DNA of 64,000 bases from Gammaproteobacteria bacterium (GTDB lineage: Bacteria; Pseudomonadota; Gammaproteobacteria; Pseudomonadales; Pseudohongiellaceae). Under the pieces are notes generated by a model, which was given only the letters and a program-made list of their open reading frames with translations, was not told where the DNA came from and did no database searches. The translations under genes were made by a program, and so were the position numbers. Shown one piece after another: positions 9,373 to 17,310 of this stretch. Numbering within the stretch: the first letter of the stretch is position 1; every line of letters starts with the position of its first letter. The stretch lies in assembly GCA_009922595.1 (NCBI GenBank), contig RFVC01000002.1, positions 26,046-90,045 on the forward strand, written 5' to 3'.

Positions 9373-10110
9373 TCAGGGCGCAAGGTGACCCAGGCTTTCC
9401 CTCTGAACTGCAAACAGCTGTTCACCACCATGGCGAGCAAGATCAATCATGGCGTTGAGATCATCAATACTAAAATCGCCGTCTTCGCCCGTGCCCTGTA
9501 TTTCTATAAAACCACCACTGTCAGTCATGACGACATTCATATCCGTTTCTGCCGAAGAGTCTTCAATATAATCTAAGTCAAGCACCGGCTGTCCCTGGTA
9601 TATGCCAACTGACACAGAGGCGATCATTTGCTTAAGAGGGTTTTCGCTTACAAACGAATTGTTAAGCATGTAATGCACAGCATCCACCAGTGCAACGCAG
9701 GCACCGGTAATGGATGCCGTCCGGGTTCCACCGTCGGCCTGGATAACATCACAGTCGATCTTGATCGTGTTTTCTCCAAGTTTTTTCATGTCCACCGCTG
9801 CACGCAGTGAGCGCCCTATGAGCCGCTGAATTTCCTGGGTCCTGCCGCTTTGCTTACCGCGGGCTGACTCCCTGTCCATTCTTGAGCTTGTGGAGCGAGG
9901 CAGCATTCCGTATTCAGCTGTCACCCAGCCCTGCCCCTTACCCTTAAGAAATCTTGGCACACTGTCTTCGACAGAGGCAGTACAAACAACCTGGGTATCA
10001 CCAAATTCGACCAGAACGGAACCCTCTGCGTGACGGGTAAAGTGACGGGTAATGGAGATGTTGCGCAGATCTTCTGACTGTCTGCCACTTGGCCTATGTG
10101 TTGCTGACAT
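9373..10110 (-). CDS. rph: ribonuclease PH
   Basis: The 245-residue product is the phosphate-dependent 3'-to-5' exoribonuclease that trims tRNA 3' ends. Diagnostic segments include the N-terminal [16 protein letters not shown], the [14 protein letters not shown] catalytic region with its Arg, and [11 protein letters not shown] for phosphate binding. Unlike E. coli K-12, the frame is intact. It is first in the rph-pyrE pair and divergent from yicC. Confidence 0.97.
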   Translation of the reverse strand: MSATHRPSGRQSEDLRNISITRHFTRHAEGSVLVEFGDTQVVCTASVEDSVPRFLKGKGQGWVTAEYGMLPRSTSSRMDRESARGKQSGRTQEIQRLIGRSLRAAVDMKKLGENTIKIDCDVIQADGGTRTASITGACVALVDAVHYMLNNSFVSENPLKQMIASVSVGIYQGQPVLDLDYIEDSSAETDMNVVMTDSGGFIEIQGTGEDGDFSIDDLNAMIDLARHGGEQLFAVQRESLGHLAP

Positions 10111-10228
10111 TAATTCCTCTTATATCTGAAAAAATAGGTGTCTCTAAAACTGGGCGCTAATTTTATTATGAAAACCAAATCCGCTATAGTTCAATCCCAC
10201 TTTATTTGCAGCCAAGCAACACCAACTT

Positions 10229-11092
10229 ATGACAAGCAGTATGACCGCATTTGCCCGAAAGCAAGCAGATTTTCCCTGGGGCACTCTGGTGTGGGAAATC
10301 CGCTCTGTAAATCACCGCTACCTGGAACCGGCCTTCCGACTGCCCGAGCAGTTCAGGTCAGTTGAAACAGCCCTACGTGATGTGCTGCGCAGCAGCCTGA
10401 GCCGCGGCAAAATTGAAGCACAGCTCAAGTTTTTGCCTGACCTTTCAGAAGCCGGCAAAATTCAAGTGAATGAAGCCCTTCTTGAACAGCTCAACCATAC
10501 CATCCAGAAAGTAGCAAATGCCTCTTCAGCATCTATGCCAAGCTCACTGGATATCCTGAAATGGCCCGGCATCATTCAGGAGCAGGAACAGGAGTCTAAA
10601 GTAATCGAGGAAGCATCTCTATCCCTGTTCAGGAATACCGTTCAGCTGCTCAAGGAGCACCGAGACAGGGAAGGCGCAGAATTGGAAAAAACGATTGAGG
10701 GACGCCTAGCAGCGATTACCAACATAGTTAACGACATTCGCGAAGCACTGCCTGATATTTTGGAAAGACAGAAACAGCGGCTGCAGGAGCAGGTCGCCGA
10801 GCTGACCAGCGAGGTGGATCCTGAACGTCTGGAGCAAGAACTGGTTTTGATTATGCAGAAAGCCGATATTTTTGAGGAAATTGATCGCCTTGATGCCCAC
10901 GTTAAAGAAATCAGACATGTCCTATCTCGCAATGAGCCTATCGGCCGTCGGCTCGACTTCCTAATGCAGGAACTGAACCGAGAAGCCAATACGATCTGCT
11001 CAAAGTCCGTTGTGACTGAAACCACTCTTAATGCCGTTGAATTAAAAGTACTAATCGAGCAGATGCGCGAGCAGATACAGAACATCGAGTAA
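10229..11092 (+). CDS. yicC: YicC-family endoribonuclease
   Basis: The 287-residue product has the YicC N-terminal signature (SMTAFARKQ, then WEIRSVNHRYLEP) and the conserved C-terminal DUF1732 region (EIDRLDAHVKEIRHVL, then GRRLDFLMQELNREANTICSK). YicC proteins are reported to be endoribonucleases involved in small-RNA turnover. The middle part (about residues 150-200) is predicted coiled coil. I use the first ATG, since homologues start a few residues before SMTA. It lies 18 bases before gmk, an arrangement common in gammaproteobacteria, and is divergent from rph. Confidence 0.93.
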   Translation: MTSSMTAFARKQADFPWGTLVWEIRSVNHRYLEPAFRLPEQFRSVETALRDVLRSSLSRGKIEAQLKFLPDLSEAGKIQVNEALLEQLNHTIQKVANASSASMPSSLDILKWPGIIQEQEQESKVIEEASLSLFRNTVQLLKEHRDREGAELEKTIEGRLAAITNIVNDIREALPDILERQKQRLQEQVAELTSEVDPERLEQELVLIMQKADIFEEIDRLDAHVKEIRHVLSRNEPIGRRLDFLMQELNREANTICSKSVVTETTLNAVELKVLIEQMREQIQNIE

Positions 11093-11110
11093 GGGCATAG
11101 ACAACAACTT

Positions 11111-11740
11111 ATGGCTCGCGGCAGACTCATTCTTGTTTCAGCCCCATCGGGGGCAGGCAAAACCAGCCTAGTCAATGCGCTGCTTGAAAATGCAGCTGAA
11201 TCAGGTTCGAAGCTTTGTGTTTCTGTATCTCACACCACTCGGCCGAAGAGACCCGTTGAAGTTGACGGCAACAACTACCACTTTGTCAGTGAAGCACACT
11301 TCAAATCGCTGCAGGACACTGACACTTTCCTGGAGTATGCAGAAGTTTTCGGAAATTTTTACGGCACATCCCGGCACTGGGTTGAAGAACAGCTGGAAAG
11401 TGGCTGGGATGTGATCCTGGAAATCGACTGGCAGGGTGCAGAGCAGGTTAAATCCCTGGTAGAGGGTGCCATCAGTATATTTATTCTACCCCCCTCCCTG
11501 AAGGCCCTTCGTGAACGCCTTACCAACCGGGGCCAGGATGATGAGGCGGTCATCAACAAGCGCATGGCTGAAGCCGTCAGCGAAATCTCTCATCATGACC
11601 TGGCAGATTACTTCATTATCAACGAGCATTTTGACCAGGCACTTCAGGAACTAGAGACCATTATTCAGTGCAGCCGCCTCGGCATCCCCTATGATCAGCC
11701 AGACTGCAGTGAGCTGCTGGAAAACCTGGTTAATGGCTGA
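11111..11740 (+). CDS. gmk: guanylate kinase
   Basis: The 209-residue product phosphorylates GMP to GDP. It has the P-loop SAPSGAGKTSLV at about residues 9-20, the GMP-binding segment VSHTTRPKRPVEVDGNNYHFV, and the lid motif around LTNRGQDDE. Length and domain order are standard. It follows yicC closely and precedes rpoZ, as in E. coli and Pseudomonas. GDP supply links functionally with spoT downstream, although a terminator separates rpoZ and spoT. Confidence 0.97.
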   Translation: MARGRLILVSAPSGAGKTSLVNALLENAAESGSKLCVSVSHTTRPKRPVEVDGNNYHFVSEAHFKSLQDTDTFLEYAEVFGNFYGTSRHWVEEQLESGWDVILEIDWQGAEQVKSLVEGAISIFILPPSLKALRERLTNRGQDDEAVINKRMAEAVSEISHHDLADYFIINEHFDQALQELETIIQCSRLGIPYDQPDCSELLENLVNG

Positions 11741-11751
11741 GTTTTTGTCCC

Positions 11752-11781
11752 TTGCCACTGGTCTGCTGCCTCCCTTATAAT
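11752..11781 (+). promoter_or_regulatory. predicted sigma70 promoter of rpoZ
   Basis: TTGCCA (11752-11757) and a perfect TATAAT (11776-11781) are separated by 18 bases. The predicted start of transcription is about 65 bases before rpoZ. The leader contains a possible hairpin (AATGCC with GGCATT). Confidence 0.6.
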
Positions 11782-11854
11782 GCCGTCCCCCGGTCACAAT
11801 GGGCATTACAGGCCGGTCCTAACTTGTTAAAAATACTCAGGAATCACGAATCCC

Positions 11855-12220
11855 ATGGCTCGAATTACCGTAGAAGACTGTCTTGCTAACGTAGAAAACC
11901 GCTTTGACCTGGTTATGATTGCCAGCAAACGTGCCCGCCAACTGCAAACCGGTGGGAAAGATTCCATGGTTGAGGAAGATAACGATAAGCCCACCGTGCT
12001 CGCGCTGCGCGAAATTGCTGAGGGTCTGGTGGATGACTCCATTTTGACTGAAATTCCCGAAGAGGATACCGTGGATCCTGCCGAGGCAATTGAAGGTGCA
12101 CCAAAGAACGATATCTCCATTGAGGAAGCCATGGATGCGGTCATGGTTACCGAGTCAGAAGATGCTAATTCCGATGCGGGAGCCACTCCTGAAATCGACA
12201 CTCCTGACGAAGATCAGTAA
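11855..12220 (+). CDS. rpoZ: RNA polymerase omega subunit with acidic C-terminal extension
   Basis: The 121-residue product begins [19 protein letters not shown], the diagnostic start of omega, and includes the conserved RARQL and the [11 protein letters not shown] segment. Omega helps assemble beta' into RNA polymerase and contributes a ppGpp-binding site. Typical gammaproteobacterial omegas are about 80-91 residues. This one has roughly 30-35 extra residues at the C terminus that are strongly acidic (Asp and Glu with no basic residues near the end) and probably disordered. A strong terminator follows directly. Confidence 0.94.
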   Translation: MARITVEDCLANVENRFDLVMIASKRARQLQTGGKDSMVEEDNDKPTVLALREIAEGLVDDSILTEIPEEDTVDPAEAIEGAPKNDISIEEAMDAVMVTESEDANSDAGATPEIDTPDEDQ

Positions 12221-12225
12221 GTCCG

Positions 12226-12256
12226 ATAGCCGGCTCAATCAGCCGGCTATTTTCTC
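12226..12256 (+). terminator. rho-independent terminator after rpoZ
   Basis: A perfect 10-bp stem, ATAGCCGGCT paired with AGCCGGCTAT, encloses the five-base loop CAATC and is followed by TTTCTCT. It starts 5 bases after the rpoZ stop. It should separate the rpoZ transcript from spoT, at least partly. Confidence 0.85.
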
Positions 12257-12400
12257 TCCCTATATTTCTACTTTTCCTTCTTCCTTTTCTGGCATTCTTT
12301 CAATACCTTACCAAAATTCCACGTAAGCCATTGATATAAAGCTAGACTGCCTTTATTTAAGCCAGCTGGTATAGTGCTAATCTGCTTTAGGACAACACCA

Positions 12401-14512
12401 ATGACGGCAATAGAAACATTTGCAGAAGATCTCACCGAATACATGGGCAGTGCCCAGGTAGACCTGGTGCGTCGTGCCTATTTCTATGCTGAGCAGGCCC
12501 ATGATGGACAGTTCCGACGCAGCGGTGAAGAATATGTCACTCACCCGCTGGCCGTAGCCCGGATCCTGCAAGAAATGCACATGGACCATCAAAGCCTCAT
12601 CGCGGCTATGCTTCATGATGTCATCGAAGACACCGGCATCACTCGGGAATCCATTGAATGTCAGTTTGGAGAAACAGTGGGCAACCTGGTGGAAGGCGTG
12701 AGCAAGCTGAACCAGATCAAATTTTCGACCCGCGCTGAAGCCCAGGCAGAAAACTTCCAGAAGATGGCTTTGGCGATGGCAAAAGATATTCGTGTCATCC
12801 TGGTGAAGCTAGCAGACCGCATGCATAACATGCGCACCCTGGATGTCCTCAGCCCAGAGAAACAGAAACGCATTGCTAGGGAAACGCTGGATATCTATGC
12901 GCCGATCGCCAATCGATTGGGCATGCATAACATACGCCTTGAATTTGAGGAACGCGGTTTCAAAGCACTGTACCCGTTGCGCGCCCAACGCATAGACGCC
13001 GCCGTAAAAAATGTCAGCGGCTACCGCAAGGAGCTCGTATCTCAGGTACAGGAAGCGCTCGAAGCCTGTCTCAAAAGGGAGAATATGCCGGGCCGTGTAC
13101 TTGGGAGGGAAAAGCATCTCTACAGCATCTATAAAAAGATGAGAGAGAAGCGTCTTTCTTTCAGGGATATCACGGACGTTTTTGCCTTTCGCATCATTAC
13201 TGATGATGTCGATACCTGTTACCGGATTCTTGGCGCCGTTCACAGCCTTTACAAGCCAGTACCAGGCAAATTCAAGGACTACATAGCCATTCCTAAGGTA
13301 AACGGCTACCAATCACTGCATACCACCCTTTTTGGCATGCACGGAGTGCCTATCGAAATCCAGATTCGTACAGAAGAGATGGACAAGATGGCCAGTAACG
13401 GCATCGCTGCGCACTGGTTGTACAAGTCCTCTGATGATGCCCCCAACCAGAGTCATATCCGCGCGCGTCAATGGGTTCAGGATCTGCTGGAAATGCAGGA
13501 GCATGCCGGCAACTCGCTTGAATTCATCGAACACGTTAAGACTGACCTCTTCCCCGATGAGATCTATGTCTTTACTCCCAAGGGAGCGATCCTGGAATTA
13601 CCAGCCGGCTCAACCCCGGTCGATTTTGCCTATGCCGTGCACACGGATGTAGGCAACTCCTGTGTGGCCTGCCGTATCAACCGGCGCCTGGCCCCTTTAA
13701 GCCAAACCCTGCAGAGCGGGCAAACCGTGGAAATTATCGCATCGGGCAACCAGCCCAACCCAGCCTGGCTGGGCTTTGCAGTCACCGGCAAGGCGCGCAG
13801 TAATATCCGGCACTACCTGAAGAATCAGCGCCGCTCTGAAGCCATCGCTCTTGGCCGCCGCTTGCTAAACAAGACGCTTTCCAGTTTTGGCTACCACCTG
13901 TCGAATATTCCCAAAGAAAAAATTGGCGGGCTACTGGAGCAAACTGATTTTGATGTGCTGGATGATCTGCTTGAAGATATCGGCTTGGGCAACCGCATGG
14001 CCTATATCGTTGCCCGCCGCCTCATTCCTAGTGAAGGCAGAGAGGAGATGGATGACAACGCGGATGAAAGCTCGATGGCAATCCGCGGCGCTGAAGGCAT
14101 GCTGATGACGTTTGCCAAGTGCTGTCACCCGATACCCGGTGACACCATCGTGGGATATATCAGTGCCGGCAGGGGAATGATCGTTCACCGCGAGACCTGC
14201 AACAATGTTGCTGAAATTCGCAACGACCCGAAGAAATATGTAAATCTGCGCTGGGATCCAACTGTCGGCGGGGAATTTGCTGTAGAGCTTAGAGTAGAGC
14301 TGGAGCACCAGCGCGGCATAATCGCGACTCTTGCCAATGTCATCTCGGGGGCTGAAGCCAATATAGAGAAGATTGACACCTCCGACCGGGATGCGCAGTT
14401 CAGCATTGTCACCCTGACCATGACCGTCCGTAATCGTGTACACCTGGCAAAAGTATTGAAAAAAGTAAGGATGCTCAAGCCGGTAACACGGGTTACCCGC
14501 GTGAAGCATTAG
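12401..14512 (+). CDS. spoT: bifunctional (p)ppGpp synthetase/hydrolase
   Basis: The 703-residue product is a RelA/SpoT homologue. Domains in order: HD hydrolase (about residues 25-190, with the HD pair in AAMLHDVIEDTG), synthetase (about 230-345, with GREKHLYSIYKKM and the substrate-binding GYQSLHT), TGS (about 385-445, EIYVFTPKGAILELPAGSTPVDFAYAVHTD), helical region and a C-terminal ACT domain. An intact HD site and its position after gmk-rpoZ argue for SpoT. I chose the ATG at 12401 because AGGA stands 8 bases before it and homologues start here; an upstream GTG at 12374 is possible. The ridA and trmH genes often found downstream are absent. Confidence 0.95.
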   Translation: MTAIETFAEDLTEYMGSAQVDLVRRAYFYAEQAHDGQFRRSGEEYVTHPLAVARILQEMHMDHQSLIAAMLHDVIEDTGITRESIECQFGETVGNLVEGVSKLNQIKFSTRAEAQAENFQKMALAMAKDIRVILVKLADRMHNMRTLDVLSPEKQKRIARETLDIYAPIANRLGMHNIRLEFEERGFKALYPLRAQRIDAAVKNVSGYRKELVSQVQEALEACLKRENMPGRVLGREKHLYSIYKKMREKRLSFRDITDVFAFRIITDDVDTCYRILGAVHSLYKPVPGKFKDYIAIPKVNGYQSLHTTLFGMHGVPIEIQIRTEEMDKMASNGIAAHWLYKSSDDAPNQSHIRARQWVQDLLEMQEHAGNSLEFIEHVKTDLFPDEIYVFTPKGAILELPAGSTPVDFAYAVHTDVGNSCVACRINRRLAPLSQTLQSGQTVEIIASGNQPNPAWLGFAVTGKARSNIRHYLKNQRRSEAIALGRRLLNKTLSSFGYHLSNIPKEKIGGLLEQTDFDVLDDLLEDIGLGNRMAYIVARRLIPSEGREEMDDNADESSMAIRGAEGMLMTFAKCCHPIPGDTIVGYISAGRGMIVHRETCNNVAEIRNDPKKYVNLRWDPTVGGEFAVELRVELEHQRGIIATLANVISGAEANIEKIDTSDRDAQFSIVTLTMTVRNRVHLAKVLKKVRMLKPVTRVTRVKH

Positions 14513-14736
14513 CCGGCATAAATAATATCGTTTTCGTCGACTGAGTTTTCTACATATTATCAGCCACTTGGTTTAATCATGGCCTTATACCGGGTCGGTA
14601 CATGCTTTTGACTAGCCGCCTACTCCATAAGATAGGGCAGGGTCGTCACATTTGTAATCGCATATTAACTGCCTGTACTGCGCTCAAAATGACTTGTAAT
14701 ATGGCCTGCCCAATTTGAATTTAGAGGGAGTTCACC

Positions 14737-16818
14737 GTGGTCAAGTCACGCAACGCAGTCACGTATTTTCTATTGGTTATCACGGCAATATATTGCCTTC
14801 AGAAGGCAGCGGCACTGCCGGCTCCCTCCCCGGCTTTTTCTAGTGATGTACTGGCAGCTCCGCCAAGCCTCAACTGGCTGTCCAATGGCGGAAACCTGGG
14901 CAACCAGCGCTACTCACCGTTAACACAGATAAACAAGGAAAATGTCGCCGGGATGAAGGCCGAGTGGCGGGTTCACCTGAACGGTTCAGGTAGCGGGCCC
15001 AATCACTCCGGTCAGGGCGAACCACTCTTTTACGATGGAACGCTTTTCGTTGGTACCGGTGAAAATGATGTCTTTGCCATAGATATAGAAAGTGGTGAAT
15101 TTCTCTGGACCTACCAGGCCAATCTTGACCCAGGCCGTGTGAACGTTTGCTGCGGCTGGGTTAGCCGTGGCCTGGGCATGGGTGAAGGCCAGATTTTTGT
15201 CGGCCAGCTGGATGCGAAGCTGGTTGCCCTTGACCAGGAAACCGGCCAGGTAAACTGGGAGGTTCAGGCCGAGGACCCGCTGATGGGCTTCTCTATAACC
15301 TCTGCTCCCCTTTACTACAACGGTATGGTGATCACTGGTTTTGCCGGCGGGGAGCGCGCCATTCGCGGCCGAATCAAGGCCTATGACGCCACAGACGGGA
15401 CCCTGCTCTGGACCTTCTATACCATTCCTGGCCCTGGCGATTTTGGTCATGAAACCTGGCCGCAGGACAATGAAGCCTGGCGTTATGGCGGTGCGCCCAT
15501 CTGGCAGACCCCCGCAGTCGATCCAGAGCTGGACATGATTTATTTCTCTACCGGCAATGCCGGGCCTGATCTCAACGGCAATGAGCGCGAAGGTGACAAC
15601 CTCTTCACCGTGTCCATCGTGGCGCTTGATGCCTCGACCGGAGATTACCGCTGGCACTTCCAGCAGGTGCATCATGATATCTGGGATTACGATTCGCCAA
15701 GTCCCGTCGTCCTCTTTGACGTAGAGAAAGACGGTGTCATGCGCAGGGGGCTGGCGGAGGCAAGCAAGTCAGGCTATCTCTATATTCTGGACCGTATCAC
15801 CGGCCAGCCGTTGGTAGGAATTATCGAGACGGCAGTCCCTCAGAACGAACGCCAGAAAACCTCTCCGACCCAGCCTATCCCGGTGGGAGAGGATTTCATT
15901 CCCCATTTTATCGATATCGCCCCCGAGGGTTGGACACTGGTCAACCAAGGTCGGACTTTCACTCCGTTCGATACAGACCCGGTGCTTTACAAGCCTTTGG
16001 CTGGCGTTAACTGGCCGCCAAAAGCCTACGACCGGGAAAACGGCTGGATCTATATCTGCGCCAATGACCGTATTGGTGGTGCGGCCCAGGAGGCAGAAAA
16101 CTCTGAGCCCACACATGACGCCACTTGGCTTGGCGGCGGGTTCAGGCTACCCAGTCTGCCATCCAGAGGGATTTATGCCGCCATGGATATAACTACCAAT
16201 ACTATCGCCTGGCGCCAGCAATGGGCCGGGGGGTGTTCTTCAGGCTCTATGGTTACCGCCGGCGGCCTGGTTTTCCATGGCCGCAATGATGGCCGCTTTA
16301 CCGCCATGGACAAAGACAATGGTGAAATGCTTTGGGAATACCAGACCGATGCGGGCGTAAACGGCAGCGCTGCGACCTTCATGCATGAAGGCGTACAGTA
16401 CGTATCCGTCATTTCTGCCGGCACTATTTACTCAGCCGGAAGGCACGGGGACAGCATCTGGCTCTTTTCCCTTGAAGGCGAAATAGAGCAGGAACAGGAA
16501 CCCGTATCCACCACAGGCGGAATTGGCGCCGCCGCGACACCGATGGATCTTGAACCTGTTTCTCCCCCACAGGATCGAGCACCTGACCTAGCCTCGGGGC
16601 GGTCAATTTTTAATTCTCTTTGCTCAGCCTGTCATGGACCCAATGGTGAAGGTGGAGAGGCCGGCGTGGAGTTTATTGGTAAAACCTATACACCAACAGA
16701 CATCATGACTATTGCCAACTATGGCCGAAACACCATGCCGGCTTTTGGTTTTGCTTACACCACTGAACAGCTGCATGATGTGGCAGGCTATATCATCGAA
16801 GAGGTTCTGAAGGACTAG
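14737..16818 (+). CDS. PQQ-dependent quinohaemoprotein alcohol dehydrogenase
   Basis: The 693-residue product has an N-terminal signal sequence, then an eight-bladed PQQ propeller, then a C-terminal cytochrome c domain. Supporting residues are the rare adjacent-cysteine pair C138-C139 that packs against PQQ, the catalytic Asp region HHDIWDYD (residues 312-319), repeated tryptophan docking motifs (GEFLWTYQ, GTLLWTF, GEMLWEYQ), and one haem site CSACH at 629-633. This is the layout of type II quinohaemoprotein alcohol dehydrogenases, which oxidise alcohols in the periplasm and pass electrons to cytochrome or azurin acceptors. The actual substrate cannot be told. The start is a GTG preceded by GAGGGAG. 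No pqq synthesis genes are in the window. An aldehyde dehydrogenase lies 2.7 kb downstream. Confidence 0.9.
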   Translation: MVKSRNAVTYFLLVITAIYCLQKAAALPAPSPAFSSDVLAAPPSLNWLSNGGNLGNQRYSPLTQINKENVAGMKAEWRVHLNGSGSGPNHSGQGEPLFYDGTLFVGTGENDVFAIDIESGEFLWTYQANLDPGRVNVCCGWVSRGLGMGEGQIFVGQLDAKLVALDQETGQVNWEVQAEDPLMGFSITSAPLYYNGMVITGFAGGERAIRGRIKAYDATDGTLLWTFYTIPGPGDFGHETWPQDNEAWRYGGAPIWQTPAVDPELDMIYFSTGNAGPDLNGNEREGDNLFTVSIVALDASTGDYRWHFQQVHHDIWDYDSPSPVVLFDVEKDGVMRRGLAEASKSGYLYILDRITGQPLVGIIETAVPQNERQKTSPTQPIPVGEDFIPHFIDIAPEGWTLVNQGRTFTPFDTDPVLYKPLAGVNWPPKAYDRENGWIYICANDRIGGAAQEAENSEPTHDATWLGGGFRLPSLPSRGIYAAMDITTNTIAWRQQWAGGCSSGSMVTAGGLVFHGRNDGRFTAMDKDNGEMLWEYQTDAGVNGSAATFMHEGVQYVSVISAGTIYSAGRHGDSIWLFSLEGEIEQEQEPVSTTGGIGAAATPMDLEPVSPPQDRAPDLASGRSIFNSLCSACHGPNGEGGEAGVEFIGKTYTPTDIMTIANYGRNTMPAFGFAYTTEQLHDVAGYIIEEVLKD

Positions 16819-16910
16819 AGGCAAGAGATATTTGATCTACCATGCTGTGTGTCAAGCAATTATGAGTAATTGACCCGTATGGAATTCAGTCAAATACCGG
16901 ATTGTATTTC

Positions 16911-17190
16911 ATGATTCGTTTTGAAGAACCCATTGCTTGGAAAAAAGTCAGCCGCGCATAGCATTGAAAGATAAAGGACCTTCAAAAAACTCGAGATTTC
17001 GAATTAAAACGGCAAATAGCACCTGCAGGGCCTTCCATATTTCAAATATTGCTTAGGGTTACGAGTACTATTTTAAAAAGAGCTCGCTAATTTGCCGAAC
17101 TATGCGATGGGGTCAGCAGGAGAATTGAGATCACAGATCTATATTAGGTATGAAGATCGGACATTGCAAAAAACTGATGGTCAGCGATGA
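16911..17190 (+). pseudogene. decayed four-helix-bundle (23S rRNA intervening-sequence type) protein gene
   Basis: This lies in the 492-base gap between the PQQ dehydrogenase and recG. Translation of pieces in two frames recovers a family outline. It starts with ATG as MIRFEEPIAWKKVSRA, then TAG. Further on, CRAFHISNIA is followed by a TAG where a Glu is expected (family N-I-A-E-G), then GYEYYFKK. After a frame change comes ELANLPNYAMGSAGELRSQIYI and a TGA at 17188-17190. These match the order of conserved blocks in the four-helix-bundle family (S23/IVP, TIGR02436). There are at least two stops and one frameshift, so it is dead. The intact members are about 115-125 residues, which fits the 280-base span. 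Confidence 0.72.
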
Positions 17191-17285
17191 ATAAAGGAAT
17201 TTGTAGAAATATCCAAAATACTCCACAAGCTGATTAAAGCTTTAAGTCTGAATAGTTATCCCTCTCCTCTTGTCTCTTGCCTCTG

Positions 17286-17303
17286 TTCTAGCGATAGCTA
17301 GAA
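17286..17303. repeat. inverted repeat just upstream of recG
   Basis: TTCTAGC-gata-GCTAGAA is a perfect 7-bp inverted repeat with a 4-base spacer that ends 7 bases before the recG ATG. It occupies the place where a Shine-Dalgarno sequence would be expected, and none is seen. It may be an RNA hairpin or an operator. Confidence 0.5.
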
Positions 17304-17310
17304 TGTCTTC

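Noticed and set aside
14513..14736. Possible ridA or trmH relic after spoT
   Set aside because: I looked for the YSQA and related motifs on both strands and found none.
14986..15675. 229-codon open frame antisense to the PQQ dehydrogenase
   Set aside because: Shadow of codon bias in the real gene; no family features, no start signal.
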